This document shows, one piece after another, positions 31,528 to 39,144 of a DNA stretch of 46,545 nucleotides. A program made the position numbers and the translations under genes. Under the pieces are notes generated by a model that made no database searches, had not been told where the DNA came from, and saw nothing but the letters and a program-made list of their open reading frames with translations. Within the stretch, counting starts at the first letter, position 1. Every line of letters starts with the position of its first letter. The DNA comes from Streptosporangiaceae bacterium (lineage in GTDB: Bacteria > Actinomycetota > Actinomycetes > Streptosporangiales > Streptosporangiaceae): assembly GCA_025934635.1 (NCBI GenBank), contig JAICWX010000025.1, positions 1 to 46,545 on the forward strand. Reading direction: 5' to 3'.

Positions 31528-32829
31528 TCACAGGCGCTCCCCCGCCGCGGTGAAACCGCGGGTGTCGAGCAGCAGCCGGGCGCGGCGCCCGATCTCGGCC
31601 GGGTCGAAGGCGCCGTGCGCCTGCAGCAGGATGACCAGGTCCGCCGCCGCCACCGCGTCGGCCACCCGGCCGCAGGCCTCGACGCGCCTCCCGTCGACGA
31701 ACCACTCGGCCACGTAAGGGTCGCAGTAGGCCACCTGGGCTCCGGCCCGCCAGAGCTGGCGGGCCACGGCGGCGGCCGGCGTCTCGCGCAAGTCAGCGCA
31801 GTCCTTCTTGTAGGTGACGCCGAGCAGCAGCACCCTCGAGCCGTTCACCGGTTTGAAGTTCCGGTTCAGCAGCTCGGTGGCGCGGGATACGACGTACCCC
31901 GGCATCCGGCCGTTGATCTCCTGGGCCAGCTCGACGAACCGGAACGGGTAGCCGAGCCTCCGCACCTGGTAGGAGAGGTAGTTGGGGTCGATCGGGATGC
32001 AGTGACCGCCGACACCGGGACCGGGGAAGAAGGGCTGGAAGCCGAACGGCTTGGTGGCCGCGCACCTGATCGCGTCCCACAAGTCCACGCCGAGCTCGCG
32101 GCAGAAGATCGCCATCTCGTTGATCAGCGCGATGTTCACGTGCCGGTAGGTGTTCTCCAGCAGCTTGGCCATCTCCGCCTCACGCGCCGAGGCGGCCCGG
32201 ACCACGTGATCGCAGATCTTGCCGTAGAAGGCCGCGGCCGCCTCGGTGCACGACGGCGTGAGCCCGCCCACCACCTTGGGCGTGTTCCTGATGCCGTAGG
32301 CCTGGTTGCCCGGGTCGATCCGCTCCGGGGAGAAGGCCAGCGCGAAATCCAGGCCCGCGGTCAGGCCCGACTCCTTCTCCAGCAGCGGGCGCACTACTTC
32401 CTCGGTGGTTCCCGGGTAGGTGGTCGATTCCAGCACGACCAGCGCGCCGGGCCGCAGCCGCCGGGCCGCCATCACGGCCGCCGACCTGACCGCGCCCAGG
32501 TCGGGGCCGTTGTCGGCGGTGAGCGGGGTGGGCACGCAGATCACGATCGTCGCGGGACGGCCGACGGCGTCTTCGGCGTCCGTCGCCAGGAAGCGGCCCG
32601 CGAGCATGGCATGGACATCGTTACCCGATACGTCCCCGATGTGCGACCGGCCGGCGTTCAGGCCGCTGACCACGGCGTGGTCCGGGTCGTAGCCGGCTAC
32701 GGTCAGGCCGGCCCTGGCCGCTTCGGCGGCGAGCGGAAGCCCGACGTAGCCGAGCCCGATGACCAGCAGATCTGGATCGCGGAGCGATGAAGAGCCTGGT
32801 GCAGGAGCAGGCTTGCCGTAACCGATCAA
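31528..32829 (-). CDS. Nucleotide-sugar 6-dehydrogenase (UDP-Glc/UDP-HexNAc dehydrogenase family)
   Basis: This 433-residue NAD+-dependent enzyme oxidises the C6 hydroxyl of a nucleotide sugar twice to give a uronate donor. The Rossmann loop is GLGYVG (25-30), CVPTPL (98-103) and STTYPGTTEE (135-144) follow, and the catalytic Cys277 lies in GPGVGGHCIPIDP with Lys260 in ATKPFGF. GGHCIP is the WbpA/TviB form (UDP-GlcNAc or UDP-GalNAc dehydrogenase), whereas the classic UDP-glucose enzyme has GGSCFPKD, so a hexosaminuronate donor is as likely as UDP-glucuronate. The start is TTG at 32829, no ATG being present until residue 74. The stop overlaps a downstream ATG in TGATG. It supplies the polysaccharide locus. 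Confidence 0.9.
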   Translation of the reverse strand: MIGYGKPAPAPGSSSLRDPDLLVIGLGYVGLPLAAEAARAGLTVAGYDPDHAVVSGLNAGRSHIGDVSGNDVHAMLAGRFLATDAEDAVGRPATIVICVPTPLTADNGPDLGAVRSAAVMAARRLRPGALVVLESTTYPGTTEEVVRPLLEKESGLTAGLDFALAFSPERIDPGNQAYGIRNTPKVVGGLTPSCTEAAAAFYGKICDHVVRAASAREAEMAKLLENTYRHVNIALINEMAIFCRELGVDLWDAIRCAATKPFGFQPFFPGPGVGGHCIPIDPNYLSYQVRRLGYPFRFVELAQEINGRMPGYVVSRATELLNRNFKPVNGSRVLLLGVTYKKDCADLRETPAAAVARQLWRAGAQVAYCDPYVAEWFVDGRRVEACGRVADAVAAADLVILLQAHGAFDPAEIGRRARLLLDTRGFTAAGERL

Positions 32830-33013
32830 GATCCCCCCAGATCAGTAGGCGTGCGGATTACCGGTGCGCCGACTGCCTGACGAGGGCCTACGTTATCGCA
32901 CAAGAAGCTACATCTAGGGGGAAATCGGTTGATGATGAGGTGTTTCAGGCAGACGTAAGATTTCCGCTGCTTTTTCGTGATTAAGGATGTTTGGTTTCTG
33001 TGGCCAGAGCAAC
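32830..33013. promoter_or_regulatory. Divergent intergenic region, dehydrogenase / GH26 paralogue 5
   Basis: These 184 bp separate two divergent transcripts and are clearly less GC-rich than the rest, with AGAAGCTACATCTAGGGGGA and TTTTTCGTGATTAAGGATG among the AT-rich parts. Both promoters should lie here. A G-run GGGGGG is 3 nt before the TTG start of the dehydrogenase. No clear palindrome was recognised. Confidence 0.5.
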
Positions 33014-33955
33014 ATGAAGTCTCGTTTGATGCTGTTGATAGCTGCTGTGATTGTCGTGGCGGGCGTGGTGTTTGCGGTCGGCCACCTGGTCTCGCCCGCC
33101 ACCCCGGCAGGCACCGAGTTCGCGGCCCTCCCCGTCGCTCCCGCCTCCTACCTGGGGATTTACGAGAAGGGACCGCCGTCCAGCTATCAGCCGGTCGCGG
33201 CGTTCACGCGGAGAGTCCGGCCGCCGAACCTGGTCGGGTACTACGGCGGGTGGGGCGAGCCGTTCGAATCGTCGTTCGCGACTATGGTGCGCGACCACAG
33301 CGCGGTCACGCTGCTGCAATGGGATCCGACGGCCGCCTCGGTCGCGCGGATCGCAGCCGGAGGTTATGACAGCTATCTGCGCTCGTTTGCGGACAGCGTC
33401 CGCCGGTTCGGCAGCCCCGTCGTCATCGGCTTCGGCCACGAGATGAACGCCTACTGGTATTCATGGGGCTATCAGCACACCCCCGCCGCGACGTTCGTGG
33501 CGGCGTGGCGGCATATCGTCACCGTGTTCCGGATCCGGAACGCTCGCAACGTCACCTGGCTGTGGACCGTCCAGGCGGACGAACCCGGCACTGCCCCGGT
33601 CGCCTCCTGGTGGCCAGGGCAGCACTACGTCACCTGGGTCGGTATCGACGGCTACTACTACCGTCCGTCCGAGACGTTCTTCAGTATTTTCGGCCAGACC
33701 ATCGCCCAGGTCCGGATGCTCACCGGCCTTCCCGTCCTGCTCTCCGAGACTGCGGTTGGCCCGCAGGCCGGGCAAACGGCGAAGATCCCCGGCCTGTTCG
33801 CCGGGATGCGCCAGTACGGCACGCTCGGGCTGGTCTGGTTCGACATCGCCCAGCACGACGGGCTCTACCATCAGGACTGGCACGTCGAGGACGACGCTGC
33901 CGCCGCCGCGGCTTTCCGGCGGGCCGCCTCCGGTCTGTCCCTGGCCCGCTTCTGA
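33014..33955 (+). CDS. Exported GH26-like glycosidase, paralogue 5
   Basis: This 313-residue protein opens with MKSRL, as paralogue 1 does, then a signal anchor (LLIAAVIVVAGVVFAV). Catalytic Glu143 (GFGHEMNAYWYSWGY) and Glu245 (LPVLLSETAVG) are in place, and HDGLYHQDWHVEDD is kept, which places it closest to paralogue 1. YYGGW replaces YYSGW, and LLQWDP replaces FVQIDP. The ATG at 33014 is chosen by analogy with paralogue 1; a frame from 32987 would add nine non-conserved residues. Third codon positions near the start are less GC-rich than usual here. It is monocistronic and directly precedes the SRPBCC remnant that marks the right flank of the island. Confidence 0.84.
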   Translation: MKSRLMLLIAAVIVVAGVVFAVGHLVSPATPAGTEFAALPVAPASYLGIYEKGPPSSYQPVAAFTRRVRPPNLVGYYGGWGEPFESSFATMVRDHSAVTLLQWDPTAASVARIAAGGYDSYLRSFADSVRRFGSPVVIGFGHEMNAYWYSWGYQHTPAATFVAAWRHIVTVFRIRNARNVTWLWTVQADEPGTAPVASWWPGQHYVTWVGIDGYYYRPSETFFSIFGQTIAQVRMLTGLPVLLSETAVGPQAGQTAKIPGLFAGMRQYGTLGLVWFDIAQHDGLYHQDWHVEDDAAAAAAFRRAASGLSLARF

Positions 33956-33967
33956 CGCAGGTGGCCG

Positions 33968-34057
33968 GCCCGGACGGCGGGCGAGCTCATTGACGCCCTG
34001 ACCATCGCAGGGAGGGCGGCGGGGCTGAAGGAACAGCTGGCGGATCCGTCACGCTGA
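33968..34057 (+). pseudogene. Remnant of the SRPBCC gene 3' end
   Basis: Thirty codons including TGA read ARTAGELIDALTIAGRAAGL..., matching the last 30 codons of the SRPBCC gene at 18055-18144 (ARTGGEFIDALTIAGMAAGL...) at about two thirds of residues and more of the bases. The rest of the gene is absent: GH26 paralogue 5 ends 12 nt upstream. As at the left flank, the fragment is convergent with a membrane-protein gene, so it is the leftover edge of a duplicated segment. Confidence 0.8.
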
Positions 34058-35144
34058 GGCCGCCGTCGGGCGGGCTGGGCGCGGTTACCTGCACGCGCAG
34101 CACGGCCGGCCCGTAGGGCGGCACCACGGTCGTCACCGGAGTCAATCCGTCCATGGCCCGCACCGTGTCCAGGTACGCCCGGACGGAACTGACGTAGGCG
34201 GCGCGCGTGAGGTGGGCGGCCGGGTCGTTCTGCGCCAGGTCGGCGAAGCGGAGCGGCAGCCCCGCGTTCACCCCCGGGCCGGCGTTCCCGAACCCCACGA
34301 TGCTGATCCGATGCTGCCGGGCCAGCCCGGTCAGCGCGTGCAGCAGCCGCGAGTCGACCAGGCCGGCGCCGAGCTGCCCGGCGGCGGCCGCCGGGATCTC
34401 GACCCGCGGGTTGCGCAGCAGGGCGGCGGCGGCCTTCTCCCTGGTGACCAGGCCGGTCCGGAGCAGGACCTGGTAGGCGGCGGCCCCGTGCGGAGCGATT
34501 ACCCGGACGGTGATGCCGTCGGCCCCGGAGCCGAAAGACGCCAGGACATCCGGCGCCCAGGCCGCGTCCAGGCCGGTGCCGAACAACTGCCGGACGGCCG
34601 GGGTCTCGACGACCACGGCGGTCACGGCCGCGGAGTCCGAGGTTGGCCCGAGCGTGAGCAGGTCGCGGGCGGGGAACCCGCCGGCCCGGAGGGCCGCGCA
34701 CATCGCCGGGTCGCACGAGACCGTGATGTGACGGCTGACCTGCTGGGTAATCCAGCTGGCGGCCTCGTGGCGGACCGCGGCCCGGCGGCTCGCCGCGACG
34801 GCGTCCGCTGACGGGCGGGTGTAGTGCCTGACGGCCGCGGCCGCCAGCGCGCCGATGACCAGGCCGGCCACCACGGCACAGGCCGTCAGCCGGGTTCCCG
34901 GCCACCACGACCCGGTGCCGGCCGGTATGGTGCCGGCCTGCACGGCCTGAGCGGGCCCGGTGCCGTCCGGCCCGGGGTCAGCCGGCCCGGCGCCGGCGGC
35001 ACCGAACCATTCGGTGACGTCATCCTCGGCGACGGGCCCGGCGTTGGCGGTGCGTGCGGGCGGGGGCCCGCCCGGGCCGCCGCCCGGGCCGGGGAACGTG
35101 ACGTCGCCGCCGCGTTCGTCGCCTGCCTTGCCGATATCTGCCAT
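33987..35144 (-). CDS. Single-pass membrane protein of unknown function, copy 2 (island right flank)
   Basis: This 385-residue paralogue of 18139-19401 has the same order of parts: cytoplasmic Gly/Pro-rich region with EDDVTEWFG, one helix (ACAVVAGLVIGALAAAAV), and an outer domain with the Cys pair in VSCDPAMCAALRAGGFP, then VVVETPAVRQLFG and LASFGSGADGITVRV. It lacks the RPE(V/I)KP repeats. The stop used by copy 1 is lost, and the frame runs about 17 residues further, antisense through the SRPBCC remnant. ATG 35144 is taken to match copy 1; the frame opens at 35153. Function unknown; the conserved Cys pair and paired flanking position are the only leads. Confidence 0.8.
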   Translation of the reverse strand: MADIGKAGDERGGDVTFPGPGGGPGGPPPARTANAGPVAEDDVTEWFGAAGAGPADPGPDGTGPAQAVQAGTIPAGTGSWWPGTRLTACAVVAGLVIGALAAAAVRHYTRPSADAVAASRRAAVRHEAASWITQQVSRHITVSCDPAMCAALRAGGFPARDLLTLGPTSDSAAVTAVVVETPAVRQLFGTGLDAAWAPDVLASFGSGADGITVRVIAPHGAAAYQVLLRTGLVTREKAAAALLRNPRVEIPAAAAGQLGAGLVDSRLLHALTGLARQHRISIVGFGNAGPGVNAGLPLRFADLAQNDPAAHLTRAAYVSSVRAYLDTVRAMDGLTPVTTVVPPYGPAVLRVQVTAPSPPDGGLSVTDPPAVPSAPPPSLRWSGRQ

Positions 35145-35194
35145 GCCGGTCAAAACCCCCTAGGCCCCGGGCATAGAGGCCGGCGCGGACCGCA

Positions 35195-35234
35195 GGGTAT
35201 AGCGCAGCACATGACGGCCGGCTGTTCAAGCAGG
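35195..35234 (-). promoter_or_regulatory. Conserved upstream block of membrane-protein gene, copy 2
   Basis: GGGTATAGCGCAGCACA at 35195-35211 and TTCAAGCAGG at 35225-35234 repeat the block at 19450-19489 with the same spacing, although the surrounding sequence has diverged. This supports a conserved promoter or binding site. Confidence 0.6.
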
Positions 35235-35312
35235 ACGGCGAATCGTAATGAGAAACACCGAAATCGCGGTCGCGGTGCGGCCGGGCCCGGGGTGAACGTC
35301 ATGATGCGGCGC

Positions 35313-36194
35313 TCAGGCCATGCCGGTGGCGGAAGCAGAACGGGACCTCGGGTCGCGGGCCGGCCAGGAACCGCGGGCGACGCTGGCCAGGAAGGCGTCG
35401 ACGGCGCGGTTGAAGACATCGGGCTCTTCCAGGTTGGCGGTGTGGCCGGTGCGCGGCAGCACGGCCAGGCCGGCGGCCGGGATGGTCCGCTTGAGCATCA
35501 GCGCGGGCTCCAGGCAGCCCTCGTCCTCGTCGCCGACCAGCACCAGCACCGGGACGGCGATCCGGGCCAGGTCGTCGGCGAGCTCGTACAGCGAGGGCCG
35601 CGCGGCCTGCACGCCGCGCATGGTCAGGGCGCTGCCCAGCGAGGAATGGCCGGCCAGCGCCGCGGCGAACTCAGCCCAGCCCCGCGGGTTCTTGTTCTGG
35701 AACTGGACCCGGGCCGGGCCCACCGCGTACCGTTCCGCCACCTTCGCGGCGCCCTCGGCGGCGAAGGCGGCCCCGGTGAGCACCGATTCGGCGCGGAAGG
35801 CATCGGCCCGCTCGGGCTGGGCGCCGTATCCGGCTCCGGCCACCACCGCGGACCGGACCCGCTCCGGGTGCCCGAGCGCCAGGTGCAGCGCGGTGAAGCC
35901 GCCCATGGACAGGCCGACGACGTGCGCCTGCCCGATGCCCAGGCCGTCCAGCACCGCGACCGCGTCCGCGACCGCCCGCTCCTGGGAGTAGGCCCCGGGA
36001 TCGGTGGGCACGTCGGAGGGCGGGTAGCCGCGGGCGGCGTAGGTCACGCACCGGTAGGCCTGCGAGAAGAACCGCACCTGAGGTTCCCAGCTGCGGTGGT
36101 CGCCGGCGAACTCGTGCACGAACAGGAGCGGCTCGCCCTGGCCGGTCTCCTCGGCGTGCAGCGTCACGCCGTCGTCGGTCACGATCGCTGGCAT
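35313..36194 (-). CDS. Alpha/beta hydrolase (3-oxoadipate enol-lactonase-like)
   Basis: This 293-residue hydrolase has nucleophile Ser96 in GLSMG, an acid in LVGDEDEG, and His in TGHTANLEEP, the triad order of the alpha/beta fold; LFVHEFAGDHRSW carries the oxyanion region. It resembles enol-lactonases and C-C hydrolases such as PcaD. It overlaps the GntR gene by 16 nt and so is the last gene of the molybdenum-hydroxylase operon; the natural substrate is more likely an intermediate of that pathway. PcaD activity for the protocatechuate block, which lacks one, is possible but the position argues against it. A C-terminal Arg/Ser-rich tail of about 20 residues is not part of the fold. Confidence 0.82.
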   Translation of the reverse strand: MPAIVTDDGVTLHAEETGQGEPLLFVHEFAGDHRSWEPQVRFFSQAYRCVTYAARGYPPSDVPTDPGAYSQERAVADAVAVLDGLGIGQAHVVGLSMGGFTALHLALGHPERVRSAVVAGAGYGAQPERADAFRAESVLTGAAFAAEGAAKVAERYAVGPARVQFQNKNPRGWAEFAAALAGHSSLGSALTMRGVQAARPSLYELADDLARIAVPVLVLVGDEDEGCLEPALMLKRTIPAAGLAVLPRTGHTANLEEPDVFNRAVDAFLASVARGSWPARDPRSRSASATGMA

Positions 36195-36856
36195 CGCGGC
36201 TCCTCCCCTGCTCCTTGCTGGTCCGTACCCGGTACTTCTTTTACCGGATCCGCGCCCATGATGTGCTGATATGTCCGAGCTGAGGCGGCGGCGGCGTCAC
36301 CTTCGGCCAGGGCGGCCAGGATCTCGTCGTGCTGCCGGGCGGACTCGGCGTGGCTGCGGGTCACCCGCGGGCCGCCCTGCAGCGACGCCCAGAGCAGTCT
36401 CATCAGCGACAGCAGCAGCGGGCTGTGCGCGTATTCGTAGACGGTGAAGTGGAATTCGCGGTTCAGCTCGGCGTAGCCGGGGTCGTCGTCGGCGAGCGCG
36501 CGCATCCGGTCGTTCAGCGCGCGCAGCCGGTCAAGCCCGGCGGGGTCGACCTTGCGGGCGGCCAGCGACGCGCCCAGCGACTCCAGGGCCGCGCGGATCT
36601 GGAAATTCTCCTCGACCCGGCCCACGTCGGGCGCCACCACGGTGAACCCCCGGTGGGTGTCGCAGACCAGCAGGCCTTCCGATTCCAGCCGCCGCATCGC
36701 CTCGCGGACCGGGGTCTGGCTCACGCCGAAGCGCTGCGCCAGGTCACGCTGGCGCAGCTGCTCCCCCGGCTCGAGACCGCCGGTGATGACCAGCTCGCGG
36801 ACCAGGGCGGCCACCAGGTCGGTCTTGCTGACGTAGCCAGGGGATTCCGTGCTCAT
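36179..36856 (-). CDS. GntR-family transcription regulator with FCD domain
   Basis: This 225-residue regulator has an N-terminal winged helix (LVAALVRELVITGGLEPGEQLRQRDLAQRFGVSQTPVREAMRRLESEGLL, given here in two parts of the GntR signature: ELVITGGLEPGEQL and RFGVSQTPVREAMRRL). The all-helical FCD effector domain has AELNREFHFTVYEYA and SHAESARQHDEILAAL, with Asp/His residues that usually bind a metal and an acid ligand. The ATG at 36856 overlaps the preceding stop in ATGA. Lying inside the operon, it probably controls it and the divergent genes through the palindrome at 42892-42901. Confidence 0.9.
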   Translation of the reverse strand: MSTESPGYVSKTDLVAALVRELVITGGLEPGEQLRQRDLAQRFGVSQTPVREAMRRLESEGLLVCDTHRGFTVVAPDVGRVEENFQIRAALESLGASLAARKVDPAGLDRLRALNDRMRALADDDPGYAELNREFHFTVYEYAHSPLLLSLMRLLWASLQGGPRVTRSHAESARQHDEILAALAEGDAAAASARTYQHIMGADPVKEVPGTDQQGAGEEPRCQRS

Positions 36857-39144
36857 GCGGTGCCTCCGCACCCGGGGCCTCCGATCGCACCCGCCAGGGC
36901 ACAGACCCGGGCCGGGGTGAGGGGCAGCTGGCCGACGCCGTCCGGCAGGCCCAGCGCGTCGCGGACCGCGTTGGCCACCGCGGCGCCGGCCGCGCTGATG
37001 CCGCCCTCCCCCGCGCCCATCACGCCCAGCGGGTTACCGGGAGACGGGGCGTCCTGGCACAGCAGCACGTCGACCGGCGGGATCTCGGCCGCCGTGGGCA
37101 GCCGGTACTCGATGAAGGTGACGGCTTGCGGCTGGCCGTCCTCGTCGTAGCGGAACTCCTCGAGCAGGGCCCCGCCGATGCCCTGGGCGACGCCGCCCCG
37201 CAGCTGGCCCTCCACCAGCATCGGGTTGATCGCGCGGCCCACCTCGTACGCGACCAGGTAGCGCAGCACCCGGACCCGGCCGGTGCCGGTGTCCACCTCG
37301 ACCAGCGCGGCGTGCACGCCGTAGGGGTACGTCATGTGCGAGACCTCGAACCGGCGGCGGGCGGACAGCCCGGCGGGTTCGCCCGCCCGCAGGTAACGGC
37401 TGGCGGGCGCCGCGGCCTGCGCGAGATCGGCGAGGGTCAGCCGGGCCGCCGGGTCACCGCGGACGCTGACCGACCCGCCGGCCAGCTCGAGGTCTTCCTC
37501 GGCCGCCTCCAGGACGCGCGCGGCCAGCTCGATGGCCCGGCGGCGGACGGCGAGCGCGGCCTGGTGCACCGCGCTGCCGCCGACCACCGTCGACCGCGAC
37601 GCCCAGGACCCGGCGCCGAACGGCTGGGCGGCGGTATCCCCGGCGGTGACGCGGACGGCCCGGGGGTCGGCGCCGAGGGCGTCCGCCGCGATCTGGGTGA
37701 GCACCGTCTCGATGCCCTGGCCGAGTGATGTCCCGCCGGAAAAGACGTGCACGGCGCCGGACCGGCTCACGGTGACGTCGGCGGTTTCCTGCGGCCCGAG
37801 GCCGCTCTTCTCCACGAACATGGCCAGCCCGAAGCCGCGGCGCCTGCGCGTTCCCGCGGCCGGGACGCGGTAGCCGAGGCGCCCGGCCTCGGCGACGGCG
37901 GCCGCGAGCAGCGCCGGGTAGTCGCCGGTGTCCAGGATCATGTCGGTGCCGAGCGTGCTGATCGGCCGCTCGTGCGGCAGTTCGCTCCGGGTGAGCAGGT
38001 TGCGCTCGCGCAGCTCGACGGGGCCGAGGCCGAGCCGGGTGGCGGCCACGTCGAGCAGGTGCTCGCGCGCCGCCGTGCCCTCGAACCGGCCCGGTGCCCG
38101 GTAGGTGCCGCACGGCGTCTTGTTGGTGAGCACCACCCGCACCCGGCCGCGGTAGGCGGGCACCCGGTAAGGGCCGGGGAGCATGGCCACGGTGAGCTCG
38201 GGCACCGCGACGCCGTGGGTGCGGCAGTAAGCGCCGTTGTCCTGGACGACCTCGTCGGTCAGGGCCAGGATCCGGCCGCCGGCGTCGAAGGCGGCCGCGA
38301 TCCGGTGATACTGCTGCCGGGAGTGGTTCACCGCCATCAGGTGCTCGGCCCGGTCCTCGGCCCACTTGACCGGGCGGCCGAGCCGCAGGGCCAGCCAGGG
38401 GATGAGGAAGTCCTCGGGGTAGAACTCACCGCGGACGCCGAACCCGCCGCCCGCGTCGATCGCGTGCACGCGGATCAGCGTCTCGTCCACGCCGAGCAGG
38501 TCCGCCAGCAGGTCCCGGTTCCACACCGGGACCTTGGTCATGCCGAAGATGGCCAGCTCGCCCGGCTCCCGGCCGGGCACCGCCAGCAGGCACCGCGGCT
38601 CCAGCGGCACGCCGCTGTGCCGGCCGATGGCCAGGTCGATCCGGACCACGTGCGCGGCGCGGGCGAAGGCGGCGTCGGGGTCGCCGTAACCGCGGGTGAG
38701 CTCGGCGGCGACCCGGGGCGGGTCCTGCCGGGCATCGAGGACCGCGGGCCTGCCCTCGATCTCGATCCCGACCAGCTCGGCGGCGTCCTCGCAGGCGTAC
38801 GGATCCTCGCCGACGACGACGGCGAGCGGCTCGCCCACGTAGCGGACCGTGTCCCGGGCCAGCACCGGCTGCAGGAAGCCGCTCAGGTCGGTGCCGGCGA
38901 TGGCGAGCCGGACCGGGATCTCCAGCTCCCGCGGGAGGTCGCCCGCCGTGACGACGGCGGCGATGCCCGGGACGTTCCGGGCCTGCGTGACGTCGAGCGC
39001 GCGGACCTCGCCGTGGGCGGCGGGGGAACGGACGACCCTGGCCCACAGCTGCCCCGGGGCGCTGAAGTCGTCGCCGAACCGGCCGCGCCCGCGCAGCAGG
39101 CGCGGGTCCTCCGCCCGCGGCAGCCGGGTACCGATGACGGTCAT
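36853..39144 (-). CDS. Molybdenum hydroxylase large (Mo-binding) subunit, second copy
   Basis: This 763-residue member of the xanthine oxidase family binds molybdopterin-cytosine-dinucleotide. IGTRLPRAEDPRLLRGRGRF opens the protein, DAGGGFGVRGEFYPED and CGTYRAPGRFEG line the cofactor cleft, GGTSLGQGIETVLTQIAADAL follows, and Glu713 in GAGEGG is the catalytic base. GTYRAPGR is of the form II type, not the VAYRCSFR loop of true CO dehydrogenase. ATG 39144 overlaps the 2Fe-2S gene's stop; the longer frame upstream is shadow. The operon has another large subunit at 39647, so this one may form a second enzyme sharing the small and medium subunits, or act on the next intermediate. Confidence 0.9.
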   Translation of the reverse strand: MTVIGTRLPRAEDPRLLRGRGRFGDDFSAPGQLWARVVRSPAAHGEVRALDVTQARNVPGIAAVVTAGDLPRELEIPVRLAIAGTDLSGFLQPVLARDTVRYVGEPLAVVVGEDPYACEDAAELVGIEIEGRPAVLDARQDPPRVAAELTRGYGDPDAAFARAAHVVRIDLAIGRHSGVPLEPRCLLAVPGREPGELAIFGMTKVPVWNRDLLADLLGVDETLIRVHAIDAGGGFGVRGEFYPEDFLIPWLALRLGRPVKWAEDRAEHLMAVNHSRQQYHRIAAAFDAGGRILALTDEVVQDNGAYCRTHGVAVPELTVAMLPGPYRVPAYRGRVRVVLTNKTPCGTYRAPGRFEGTAAREHLLDVAATRLGLGPVELRERNLLTRSELPHERPISTLGTDMILDTGDYPALLAAAVAEAGRLGYRVPAAGTRRRRGFGLAMFVEKSGLGPQETADVTVSRSGAVHVFSGGTSLGQGIETVLTQIAADALGADPRAVRVTAGDTAAQPFGAGSWASRSTVVGGSAVHQAALAVRRRAIELAARVLEAAEEDLELAGGSVSVRGDPAARLTLADLAQAAAPASRYLRAGEPAGLSARRRFEVSHMTYPYGVHAALVEVDTGTGRVRVLRYLVAYEVGRAINPMLVEGQLRGGVAQGIGGALLEEFRYDEDGQPQAVTFIEYRLPTAAEIPPVDVLLCQDAPSPGNPLGVMGAGEGGISAAGAAVANAVRDALGLPDGVGQLPLTPARVCALAGAIGGPGCGGTA

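Noticed and set aside
19737..32952. Shared TTTCAGGCAG at 19737-19746 and 32943-32952 as a common regulatory motif
   Set aside because: It is a 10-mer at different distances from the starts, and in the first case it overlaps the ribosome site; chance is a sufficient explanation without a genome-wide search.
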